From positions 1,431,072 to 1,495,071 of the forward strand of contig NZ_KE386569.1 of the NCBI RefSeq assembly GCF_000427625.1: a stretch of 64,000 bases of DNA, read 5' to 3'. The notes beneath the pieces are model-generated. The model saw nothing but the letters and a program-made list of their open reading frames with translations. It made no database searches and was not told the origin of the DNA. The DNA is from Methylobacter luteus IMV-B-3098. GTDB lineage: Bacteria; Pseudomonadota; Gammaproteobacteria; Methylococcales; Methylomonadaceae. Shown one piece after another: positions 27,595 through 35,656 of the stretch (the stretch's first letter is position 1; each line of letters begins with the position of its first letter). Both the position numbers and the translations under genes were made by a program.

Positions 27595-30144
27595 TTAGAA
27601 CCGGTATATGAATTCGTTCGAGTTCGCTACCACGTGCACCAGGTCAACAAATGCCGCAGCCCTGATAGGATCGGTCAGTTGTTTGCCTTCCACGCCGGTT
27701 GGCACGTTAATTTCGAACTTGCCCGCCGTTGCTTTTTCCCGGATGACTTTTTCCTGGCTGTCCAGAAACGCTTTCAAAGAGTCTTTCTCAATATCGTCCG
27801 GACTGCGCGCGAACAATATTTGATAAAGCCTGTCCAGCCGATTCGATTCATCATCGCTCGCCTCGTTGATGACCCGACCCGCCAACGATTTAGACCAGTC
27901 GAAGATCAGTTCACTATTGAACAGCGTCAACGCTTGCAATGGCGTGGTAGTCACTTCGCGTTTGCTATGCGCTTCCTGCGGAGAGGCCATGTTGAACGAC
28001 TCCAGAATCGGGTAAGGCACGCTGCGCCGGGTGAAGACATACAGACTGCGACGGTTGTGGTCGTGCCAATCCTTCGAAGTTTTCCAGGAAGGATCACCGT
28101 TGAATGTACCATCGTTGGTCTTGATGACTTTGGGGAGTGGGGGATAAACGCTAGGCCCGCCAACCTTGTCTTCCAGTTTTCCGGCCGCAAGCAGCAACGA
28201 ATCCCGTACTTGTTCCGCCTCCAGCCGCTGACGAGGAAAGACAGCCAGCAATTTGTTGTCCGGATCGGCTTTACGCGCATCGGCGCGGTGATCCGACGAT
28301 TGCCGGTAAACGCTCGACAACAGGATCTCGCGATGCAGTTTCTTGACGCTCCAGCCATCCTTGACGAATTTATCGGCCAGATAATCCAGCAATTCGGGAT
28401 GCGTAGGCTTTTGTCCGGCTTTGCCGAAATCGCTGACTGTTGCCACGATGCCGCGTCCGAAATATTCGTCCCAGATCCGGTTGGCGAATACCCTTGCAGT
28501 CAACGGATTGGTGGGACTGGTCAGCCATTTGACCAAGGCGGTACGGCGTCCCGATGAGAAAGGCAATGGTTTAATTTCGGGCTTTTCGTCCGTGATAGCA
28601 GCAGGAAACGCGGGCTGCACTTCCTCCAGAGGTCGCTCGTGATCACCGCCTGCCAGCACATAGGTAGGTGGCGCGTCGGGGTAGCCCAGTTCAGTCATCG
28701 CGGAAATGGTGTTGGAACTGGTAGTGGGTTTCAGGTCATTGAACTTTCTCAGCTGCTTATTCAGCTTGTCGTACTCGGCCCATAGCTCTTCATGCTTTTT
28801 ACTATGAAACGCAGGGTCGGTACTGGTGGCTTTGTCCTCAAAATAGGTCGTATAGGCAGCCTCATTAAGCACATTCTCAAGACGGTGGTTGACCCAGCGG
28901 TCCAAAGGCGTCCATTCGCTCTTGGGCTTGAAAATCGCTGCCCTGGAGTCAGTCAAATAACGCTCCTTGTGATATTTGAGCGCCGCTTCCCTGTCGGTGT
29001 CGATAATCGCTTTCTGTTTTGCGCGAATGTCCTTGGTAGCGGCCTCCCATTTGGCCCATTGCTCTTCGTAGTTGCGTTCGATCTCGCCTTTTTTCGCGGG
29101 AATATTGTCGACGGCGTTGATGTTGGCAAAAAACGACTGTAGCGAGAAATAGTCCTTCTGGCTGATCTTGTCGAACTTGTGGTTGTGGCATCTCGCACAC
29201 TCCAGCGATTGCCCCAGAACGACCTTGCCCACCGTGTCGGTGATGTCGGTGGTGATCTGGTACTTGCGCTGAACCAGATCGCGCGAGTTGCTGTTGTCCG
29301 GGAACTGCGCCATGAAGCCCGTGGCGATCAGGCCCTGCTCATCGTCCGGCCACAGCTCGTCGCCGGCCAGCTGTTCCTGGATGAAGCGGCTGTAGGGCTT
29401 GTCCTGGTTGAAGGCATTGATCACGTAATCGCGGTAGCGCCACATGTTCAGCCGGTCGTTATCGTTCTGAAAGCCGGTGCTGTCGGCATACCGCGCCAGA
29501 TCCAGCCATTTGCGGCCCTGGCGCTCTCCGTATTTGGGCGATGCCAGCAGGCGGTCCACCAGCTTTTCGTGAGCATTGTCGGACGTGTCGCTGACGAAGG
29601 CGTTGACTTCTTCCGGCGTCGGAATGACGCCCCAGACATCCAGCGTGGCGCGCCGGATAAAGGCGGCACGATCCGCATCCGCGGACGGCTGAATACCTTT
29701 TTCTTCCAGCTTCTGCAGCACGAACGCGTCGATCGGCGTCCGTACCCAGGCTTGCTGCTTGACGGCGGGGATAACCGGCGCTTTCACCGGCTGGTAAGAC
29801 CAGAGCTTTGACCTGGGTGAAGTGTCTTGCGCTGTTTGTGTTGCTTGTGCGGTTTGCGGTGCCTGCGCTGCTGGCGTTGTTTCCGCAGATGACGTTGCTG
29901 CCGCAGCTTGCGGCGCTGGCGTTGCTTGCGGCGCTGGCGTTGCTTGCGCGACTGGCGCTGCTGCCGCAGCTTGCGGTGCTGGCGCAATCGGCGTTATTTC
30001 CGCGGCTTGCGGTGCTGGCGCGGCTTGTGCTGCCTGCGGAGCGCCGGCATTGGCGCCCGCTGGTTGCGCGTCTGCCGCCATGACATCACTTGTCATCGCC
30101 GCCGCAAGACTCCACAAAACGGCAGGATATAGTTTTTTTCTCAT
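27595..30144 (-). CDS. DUF1549/DUF1553 (PSCyt2-PSD1) protein with Ala/Pro/Gln linker
   Basis: 849 residues from the ATG at 30144 (GGAGTAA site). A signal peptide (MRKKLYPAVLWSLAAAMTS) is followed by a ~95-residue low-complexity stretch made of repeated APQA/QAT units, then DUF1549 beginning near FVLQKLEEKGIQPSADADRA, with the family segment YGERQGRKWLDLARYADS. A CARCHNHKFD motif provides a CxxCH that could bind haem, as implied by the PSCyt2 name. DUF1553 follows, with NPLTARVFANRIWDEYFGRG and YRQSSDHR. Planctomycete members often carry an N-terminal cytochrome domain (PSCyt1) which is absent here. It is the upstream partner of the DUF1501 gene. Confidence 0.85.
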   Translation of the reverse strand: MRKKLYPAVLWSLAAAMTSDVMAADAQPAGANAGAPQAAQAAPAPQAAEITPIAPAPQAAAAAPVAQATPAPQATPAPQAAAATSSAETTPAAQAPQTAQATQTAQDTSPRSKLWSYQPVKAPVIPAVKQQAWVRTPIDAFVLQKLEEKGIQPSADADRAAFIRRATLDVWGVIPTPEEVNAFVSDTSDNAHEKLVDRLLASPKYGERQGRKWLDLARYADSTGFQNDNDRLNMWRYRDYVINAFNQDKPYSRFIQEQLAGDELWPDDEQGLIATGFMAQFPDNSNSRDLVQRKYQITTDITDTVGKVVLGQSLECARCHNHKFDKISQKDYFSLQSFFANINAVDNIPAKKGEIERNYEEQWAKWEAATKDIRAKQKAIIDTDREAALKYHKERYLTDSRAAIFKPKSEWTPLDRWVNHRLENVLNEAAYTTYFEDKATSTDPAFHSKKHEELWAEYDKLNKQLRKFNDLKPTTSSNTISAMTELGYPDAPPTYVLAGGDHERPLEEVQPAFPAAITDEKPEIKPLPFSSGRRTALVKWLTSPTNPLTARVFANRIWDEYFGRGIVATVSDFGKAGQKPTHPELLDYLADKFVKDGWSVKKLHREILLSSVYRQSSDHRADARKADPDNKLLAVFPRQRLEAEQVRDSLLLAAGKLEDKVGGPSVYPPLPKVIKTNDGTFNGDPSWKTSKDWHDHNRRSLYVFTRRSVPYPILESFNMASPQEAHSKREVTTTPLQALTLFNSELIFDWSKSLAGRVINEASDDESNRLDRLYQILFARSPDDIEKDSLKAFLDSQEKVIREKATAGKFEINVPTGVEGKQLTDPIRAAAFVDLVHVVANSNEFIYRF

Positions 30145-30259
30145 TAGACTTACTCCAGAAATAAAAAGCCTTAGGACCTTGCCGGCCTCATTGTGCCTAA
30201 ACGGCCGCAAAGATGAGGCCTTACCAGGATTAATGTTTTTCTTATGTCCTCGACTTAAC

Positions 30260-30718
30260 TTATTTTTTCGGAGCCGGCGGCACGATTTTGGTCAGCTTGC
30301 CGCCTTCTTCTTCATAGTACTGAGCACCAGCCCAGCCGGCCACTTGGAAGCCTTTGCCGGACAGCAGGTCAGCCGCTCTGCCGGAACGGCCGGCGTGATT
30401 CGAGACGGTCACGATAGCCCTGTCCTTAGGAATAGACGCCAGGTTGTTTTCCAGCTCGGCAAACTGAACGTTCAGGTACACCGGGAACCCGCCAATTTTC
30501 GAAATTTCATCAGGGCGCCGCAGGTCGATGATGAGCAGCTGATCAGGCTTGGCCAGCAGGGCATCCAGTTTGGCGCGGTCGATTTTAGGAGATTTGGCCT
30601 GATAGGGTTGCGCCTTAGGTGCGGCCTCCCCGGCTTTCCCGGCATGGTCATGGCTTGCCGCAAAGGCAGTAGGCGTAGCGAGGATCATCAACAACAACAG
30701 TTTTGTTACTTTTTTCAT
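30260..30718 (-). CDS. Exported rhodanese-like protein without catalytic Cys
   Basis: 152 residues from the ATG at 30718 (AGAG site). A signal peptide (MKKVTKLLLLMILATPTAFA) is followed by a His-containing linker and one rhodanese domain. The family strand LLIIDLRRPDEI is present. The active-site loop reads IVTVSNHAGRSGRAA, where the usual pattern is V-x-C-R-S-G-x-R; Ser106 stands at the cysteine position, so sulfur transfer is unlikely. It may serve as a binding module. It is the first gene of the minus-strand set rhodanese, PSD1, DUF1501 and CX3CH protein. Confidence 0.82.
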   Translation of the reverse strand: MKKVTKLLLLMILATPTAFAASHDHAGKAGEAAPKAQPYQAKSPKIDRAKLDALLAKPDQLLIIDLRRPDEISKIGGFPVYLNVQFAELENNLASIPKDRAIVTVSNHAGRSGRAADLLSGKGFQVAGWAGAQYYEEEGGKLTKIVPPAPKK

Positions 30719-31091
30719 TATTACTTCTCTTAATTTCAAATAAATAGTTAAACGCACACCGGAATGTGTAATCATCAAGGTTGGTCATGAGTCATATCGC
30801 AACTTCCATGCCAGAGAGGCAAACCCAGCCATTGCGGGCAATGCGTAGCGCCGAAAGCGCTATATTCATTGGTAAAAGACCAGAATTCCGGCCCAGTCCC
30901 TCTTTGAGCGGACTTGTCAATTTTTGCCTGTCCACATAAATCCGCTGGCCAACTGCTGAAATAACAACAACCCATCAACATCTCATGTGGATAGATAAAC
31001 AACAGTACCGCCATGGATTAGCATCGCGCGCCAAACAGGCGGTTTTCAATTGAAGCCGGCCTGCGCCCGACCGACAATGGGAAATCTTGCG
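30719..31091. other. Intergenic stretch without recognised gene
   Basis: About 370 bp between the rhodanese-like gene and the LLM terminator hairpin. Short frames here lack ribosome-binding sites and family resemblance. It probably contains the promoter of the rhodanese/PSD1/DUF1501 genes. Confidence 0.4.
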
Positions 31092-31121
31092 AAAAAAAGG
31101 GCTCAAGGGAAACTTGAGCCC
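31092..31121 (-). terminator. Rho-independent terminator, minus strand
   Basis: Perfect 9-bp stem GGGCTCAAG / CTTGAGCCC with a 5-base loop, flanked on the left by seven A residues, so the minus-strand transcript ends hairpin then U7. It sits about 110 bp beyond the stop of the truncated LLM monooxygenase gene. Confidence 0.82.
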
Positions 31122-31231
31122 ATGATGAAAGCCTGGTTATCCCGATGAGAGGGCTTGTTACTGCCCGCCGCCAAGCACCAGGCCGAACCGGCGCGAACAG
31201 GCAGGCACTTCCGCCCGGGGCAAATCGATTG

Positions 31232-32107
31232 CTATAACTTACCGCTTACCACTACGCCAAACCAGCGAGGTTCAGGCATCTCATATTTGTCGCGGGCCTC
31301 GCGCTCAGTCCTTCCTATCACCGGGAACACAGCCGACATGATTTTGGTTTGCTCCGGCGAGCGCCCGTATTTGACTAACTTGCCTTTCAGCTTCGAATAG
31401 AAGGCTTTGGCGTCTTCGAACGCGCCCTGCGCACTGAACACCATGTCTGCCGTCTGTGCGGCCAGTTCCATGGCGGCATCGGATCTCCCTGACTGAGCTA
31501 TGACGGGATAACCATAATAAGGAGCGGCCATATTAAGCCCCGCATGCGTTAAATAGTTTTGCTGGTCGTAAACGTAAGCTTCATATTGCCAGCTATCCCA
31601 AATGCTTGAGAGAACACGAATATATTCGCCGACATTCTCGAAATGAGCGCTGTATCCGATCTGCCTGCCCGGACCGGAATACTCGGGCTTTGCATTGCCG
31701 GCGACCAGATTGCATCCGGCACGGCCGCAACTGATATGGTCGAGCGAGGCGAATTTGCTGGCCAGATTGTATGGATCAGAATGAGCAATGGAAGCGGTTG
31801 CGATGAGGCCGATGCGTTCAGTGGCGTGGGAAAGCGCTGTCAGCAGCGTGACGGCTTCGAAACGATCCGCCGGACCGGATAGATTTAAGGCTTGATCGGA
31901 ATTTTCGGAGAGATCCACGGTATCGGCCAGGAATATGGCGTCAAATTTGCCGCGTTCGGCTGTTTTTGCGATCTGTATGTAATGCGTCAGATTCAATTCT
32001 CCGTATGCCGATGCATCGGTATGACGCCAGGCAGCCAGATGACGACTGTTGCCGGACAGGAATACGCTCAGTTTCAGTCGTTTTTTTTCGGTTCTCGTTG
32101 CGCTCAT
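31232..32107 (-). pseudogene. LLM flavin-dependent monooxygenase, 3' truncated
   Basis: 291 residues of an NtaA/SnaA/DszA-type FMN-dependent monooxygenase, a class that oxidises nitrilotriacetate, sulfones or sulfonates. It matches well from the N-terminus (LSVFLSGNSRHLAAWRH) through FDAIFLADT, DRFEAVTLLTALSHATERIGL and QSGRSDAAMELAAQTADMVF. The homology ends after VFPVIGRTEREARDKYE and is replaced by an unrelated tail, EPRWFGVVVSGKL. Family members are about 430-450 residues, so some 150 C-terminal residues are missing, and the protein is probably inactive. I see no coding continuation in the following 110 bp. Confidence 0.75.
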
Positions 32108-32362
32108 GGCTGACTCTGCTTTGTTATGGCTATGCCTTTTGCATAGCGCAATAACTATGCCATTATTCAGTCCGGATCAGGCAAGGCCGACGGAGCGGTT
32201 GACACGGCATTGCTGCTGTTTAAGCAGCATTTCCTGGTACAGACCTGTTGCTGTAGCAGCAGAGTCAAGGAATCATGCCGGCATCGGCTGAGAAGTAAAA
32301 GTTAATCTCTACTTCACCCTGGGCATTGAACCATTAAGACACAAAGCGGTTATCAAACCCGA

Positions 32363-33154
32363 TTAACCCTTCTCAATCACTTCACTCTTCAGGACATCAA
32401 ACCCGTCGAATGCAATGTTCAGACTGAGTTTCAGATTGATGACGCTGGCGACAGCGGTACTGGTAAAGATGCAGATCATGATGGCGATCTGGTATTTCAC
32501 GGCTATCCAGGGCTCGCTCCCGCCCAGGATTTGGCCGGTCATCATGCCGGGCAATGAAACCAGCCCCATGGTCGCCATGCCGGCAATGGTCGGATTGATG
32601 GCCGCCTTGATGGCGGCGCGAAAGTAAGGGAGGACGGCTTCCCAGCGCGTTGCGCCCAGCATCAGGAAGGTCTCGTATTCCTTCTCGTTTTTTCGCAAGG
32701 CGGAATAGAACCGTTCCAGCGCGATGACGTTTCCTTGCAGGCAATTGCCGAGAATCATGCCGGCCAGCGGCACGATATACCGGGCGTCGTAATAGAGCGC
32801 CGGCTGAATGACCAGCATCACCAGATAGGCGGTGGAGAAGAGTATGCTGGAGGCGACAGCCGTAAAGGTAGCCAGGAAGAAATAACGCGCTTTGAGCCCC
32901 GCGCGCTGCAGGATGCTCAAATCGGCGACCAGCAGCATCAGCAGTATCCACAAGCCGTTGAGCCAGGGATCATTAAGCTCGAACAGCACTTTCAGATAAA
33001 TCCCGACCAGTGATAACTGGACAGTCATGCGCAGAATGCTGATGCCGATATCCCGGCTCAAACGCAGGCCAATCAGCCAGAGCAGCAGCCAGGGCAACAG
33101 ACAGAGACCATACAGCAGCGCCATCCGGGGAAGAGTGATATCCAGTGTTTCCAT
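32363..33154 (-). CDS. fetB: ABC transporter permease, FetB/YbbM family
   Basis: 263-residue inner-membrane protein of the UPF0014/FetB family, with about six to seven helices. Together with FetA it forms a putative iron exporter that protects Escherichia coli against peroxide stress. Family blocks are visible: RMTVQLSLVGIYLKVLF near residue 42, the conserved GMILGNCLQG segment and VSLPGMMTGQILGG. It is followed by a basic/acidic tail. The partner ATPase lies upstream, but 270 bp containing repeat A separates them, so co-transcription is less certain than usual. Confidence 0.88.
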   Translation of the reverse strand: METLDITLPRMALLYGLCLLPWLLLWLIGLRLSRDIGISILRMTVQLSLVGIYLKVLFELNDPWLNGLWILLMLLVADLSILQRAGLKARYFFLATFTAVASSILFSTAYLVMLVIQPALYYDARYIVPLAGMILGNCLQGNVIALERFYSALRKNEKEYETFLMLGATRWEAVLPYFRAAIKAAINPTIAGMATMGLVSLPGMMTGQILGGSEPWIAVKYQIAIMICIFTSTAVASVINLKLSLNIAFDGFDVLKSEVIEKG

Positions 33155-33345
33155 TGCGGTTTTCCTAACTGATGTTACGCAGTCAGTTGAGATTTAATAA
33201 AGTGCCGCTAGCGCGACGGTTGTGTTAATCGGGTTTCACGAAAAAATCCCTGTTTTTCGCCTTGATAGGCGACTATGTCATGCAAATCGTCAATCCTGAC
33301 GATTTGTCGCAGCCGAAGGCGAGTTACTTTCTTTTAACAGCCTGT

Positions 33346-33421
33346 GTAGGCTGGGTTGGAGCTTTAGCGGAAACCCGGCATGGGCGGCCTCGAAAATGCC
33401 GGGTTTATCAACCCAGCCTAC
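33346..33421 (+). repeat. Palindromic repeat A, copy 4
   Basis: Complete copy with GTAGGCTGGGTTGGAGC, inner AAACCCGGCAT / ATGCCGGGTTT, and AACCCAGCCTAC. It lies between the fetA stop and the fetB start, inside a likely operon. Confidence 0.92.
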
Positions 33422-33426
33422 CGCCG

Positions 33427-34098
33427 CTAAAAGCTCTGGTGCTCAGCGCGCCCGCGGCGCTTTATCAAATGGCCTTCTTCAAGTTCAAAAACGAGATCAC
33501 AGCGTTCGATCCAATCGGGATCGTGAGTGACTGACAGAACGGTCAGGCGGGCATCGGAGAAAACCTCGAACACGGCTCGTTTGCTTTCCGCATCCAGCGC
33601 GCTGGTCACTTCGTCCAGCAGATAAAGGCTTTTGCCCAGCAACAAGCCGCGGGCCAGCGCAATCCGCTGTTTTTCCCCGCCGGAAATACGGCTGCTGTCC
33701 TGGCGTAAAATGTCCGCAGACAGCTGCAAACGCTGCAATATCTCAACGATTTGGTCTTCCGTGGGCTTATGGTCGCGATGCGATTTAAACTGAAAAGGCA
33801 ACAGCAGCGCTTCCCGCACGCTTTCAGCGCCCAATATCGGCTCCTGTCCTATATACGCGATACGGCTTCGAACAGCCTGAATCGATACGGGATCAAGCGG
33901 TTTTCCCTGAAAGTAGACACTGCCCTGTGTCAGCGGATTCAGACCCAGTAAAGTTCTCAGTACACTGCTCTTTCCGGAGCCGGACTTGCCGTATAACACG
34001 GCTTTTTCTCCAGCGAAAAGGTCAAAACTGATGTCCGACAGCAGCGTTTTTTCATGGATACAGACCGACACATGGTCAAATTGAATGATAGGGGGCAT
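33427..34098 (-). CDS. fetA: ABC transporter ATP-binding protein, FetA/YbbL family
   Basis: 223 residues from the ATG at 34098; the frame continues to an ATG at 34149 but the shorter start aligns with FetA. It is a canonical ABC ATPase: Walker A GKSGSGKSS near residues 38-46, signature ISGGEKQRIALARGLLLG, Walker B LYLLDEVTSALD and H-loop VTHD. It energises the FetB permease for presumed iron export. The stop codon sits 6 bp from repeat A. Confidence 0.87.
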   Translation of the reverse strand: MPPIIQFDHVSVCIHEKTLLSDISFDLFAGEKAVLYGKSGSGKSSVLRTLLGLNPLTQGSVYFQGKPLDPVSIQAVRSRIAYIGQEPILGAESVREALLLPFQFKSHRDHKPTEDQIVEILQRLQLSADILRQDSSRISGGEKQRIALARGLLLGKSLYLLDEVTSALDAESKRAVFEVFSDARLTVLSVTHDPDWIERCDLVFELEEGHLIKRRGRAEHQSF

Positions 34099-34246
34099 TG
34101 CGCGATTGTTCCGAATTTGCCGGCTGACGAAGTAGGGGTTCAAGTCCATTAGTTATTAAGCCCATCCGCTACAAACACAATATTAAGCCTGATCGGACTT
34201 ATCAGCATCCCTTGGCATGGACTTGTTTCGAATTAGCCTAGCATGC

Positions 34247-34320
34247 GTAGGCTGGGTTGGTAAACCCGGCATTCGAGGCCGCCCATGCCGGGTTTCCGCT
34301 AAAGCTCCAACCCAGCCTAC
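34247..34320 (-). repeat. Palindromic repeat A, copy 5 (inverted orientation)
   Basis: Same outer arms, but the TTTCCGCTAAAGCTCC segment is on the right arm, so this copy is inverted relative to copies 1-4. Confidence 0.9.
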
Positions 34321-34375
34321 GCGTGCTTCTCTGTTAATCGTGATGATTAAAGCGGCAGATTAAGGCACAGCACGC

Positions 34376-34420
34376 GTAGGCTGGGTTGATAAACCCAGCA
34401 TTCGAGACCGCCCAGGCTGG
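34376..34420 (-). repeat. Palindromic repeat A, copy 6 (partial)
   Basis: Begins GTAGGCTGGGTTGATAAACC and loses the match after CGCCCAGGC; the closing arm is missing. It sits 56 bp after copy 5 and 54 bp from the stop of the HEAT-repeat gene. Confidence 0.75.
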
Positions 34421-34473
34421 TCACGAAGGATGCCACTTCGATCTCAGCAGGCAATGCCGGCAGGCACCGCTGT

Positions 34474-35421
34474 TTAACAAAGATCGTGCAAGGCTTTGAT
34501 CCGGCAGTAAGCCAAATTTGCGGCTTTGCGCACGTCCGGGTCCGAGTCGCTTATGGCCTCAAACAACGGATCGATCGATGCCGGATCGGAAATTTCTCCC
34601 AGCGCCAGCGCGGCCTCCTTGCGCAAATTGCTGACAGGATCAAAGAGCAAATCGCACAATGCTGCAACAGCGCCACCCTCCCTGAGCCGCCCGAGACTAT
34701 GGGCGGCCTTGAGGCGCACCTGCCAGTGGCTGTCGTTCAAAGCGGCAATCAAAGCGGGTGCAAGTTCCTGTAGCCCCAGCTTGCCGATTACAGCGGCCGC
34801 GACCTCGCGCACCTGCCAGTCTGAATCCGCCAACGCTGATTCCACGGCTTTGCTTACCAGGGTCTCGGCGGAAAAACCTATCGCCCCGACGGCGGCTCGC
34901 CGCACTTCGGCATCGGGATCGCTTGTTGCCAGCACGACCATCTGCGGGAGAGCCGAGTGGGCTTTTAACCAGCCCAGCACCGCTACGGCTTCCCGGCGGA
35001 CGCGGGCCTCTTCATCCGGCAAAGCCTTGACCGCCGGCAGCGTTGCGGCAGGCAGGCGCAATTCGCGCAGCGCCCTGAAAATCCCGGCGCGAACGCCGGC
35101 ATCGGTATTGTCTGCCTGCTCCAGCAGCAACGCGCCGACCGCCGGATTTTTAACGGCGCTCAGCGACTGGGCCGCGGCTTCCCGCACCGAGTATTCAACA
35201 TCTTCCAGGGCTTTCAGCAGTCCGGCAACCGCATCCGGGCTGTCCTGGGCTTCGAGCGCTCTTGCCGCTTCCAGACGCACTTCCCTGGCGGGGTCCTGCA
35301 ATGCGGCGATTAGAATGGGTTCGGCGGCATCCGGGTCCAGTTCGTCCAGCAGCGACATCATCGCAACACGTCGCACTACGGGATCAGTATGAGAAAGACG
35401 ATCAGTTAATGCAGATTCCAT
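34474..35421 (-). CDS. HEAT-repeat protein
   Basis: 315 residues from the ATG at 35421, which lies 5 bp after the ferredoxin stop; a longer reading would run through the ferredoxin gene and is rejected. It is built of about nine HEAT/PBS-lyase-type repeats of ~31 residues, each with a DxxxxVRxxAAxAL pattern, for example DPAREVRLEAARALEA, DSHWQVRLKAAHSLGRL and DPVSNLRKEAALALGE. It has no signal peptide. Such solenoids serve as protein docking platforms; tight coupling to the ferredoxin and flavoprotein genes suggests a scaffold or maturation role for that enzyme. Confidence 0.88.
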   Translation of the reverse strand: MESALTDRLSHTDPVVRRVAMMSLLDELDPDAAEPILIAALQDPAREVRLEAARALEAQDSPDAVAGLLKALEDVEYSVREAAAQSLSAVKNPAVGALLLEQADNTDAGVRAGIFRALRELRLPAATLPAVKALPDEEARVRREAVAVLGWLKAHSALPQMVVLATSDPDAEVRRAAVGAIGFSAETLVSKAVESALADSDWQVREVAAAVIGKLGLQELAPALIAALNDSHWQVRLKAAHSLGRLREGGAVAALCDLLFDPVSNLRKEAALALGEISDPASIDPLFEAISDSDPDVRKAANLAYCRIKALHDLC

Positions 35422-35426
35422 GGCGG

Positions 35427-35654
35427 TCACCGTAACAAATAGGGAATATCCACTGTAATGGCCTGTGTGGGGCAGTCCTTCTCGCAAGGAAGGCAATACC
35501 AGCACTCGTCGTATTTCATGCCGGCCTTGCCCGTTGCGGGATCTATGGCCAGCACGTCCAGCGGGCAGACATCGATGCATACCGTACAGCCTTTGTCGGC
35601 AATGCAAGCCTCCGGATTCACTTTAACCGGAAAATCGATCTGACTGAACGCCAT
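35427..35654 (-). CDS. Two-[4Fe-4S] ferredoxin
   Basis: 75-residue ferredoxin with two four-cysteine sets: Cys17, 23, 26, 30 (spacing C-x5-C-x2-C-x3-CP) and Cys51, 54, 57, 61 (C-x2-C-x2-C-x3-CP). The ATG at 35654 has a GGAGAT site. The longer first spacer resembles the ferredoxin-like subunit of adenylylsulfate reductase (AprB). It starts 2 bp beyond the flavoprotein stop and is followed 5 bp later by the HEAT-repeat gene, so the three products probably act together, with this one carrying electrons to or from the flavoprotein. Confidence 0.92.
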   Translation of the reverse strand: MAFSQIDFPVKVNPEACIADKGCTVCIDVCPLDVLAIDPATGKAGMKYDECWYCLPCEKDCPTQAITVDIPYLLR

Positions 35655-35656
35655 GG

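Noticed and set aside
30775..31014. 79-codon minus-strand frame upstream of the rhodanese-like gene
   Set aside because: No signal, motif or ribosome-binding site; composition is not gene-like.
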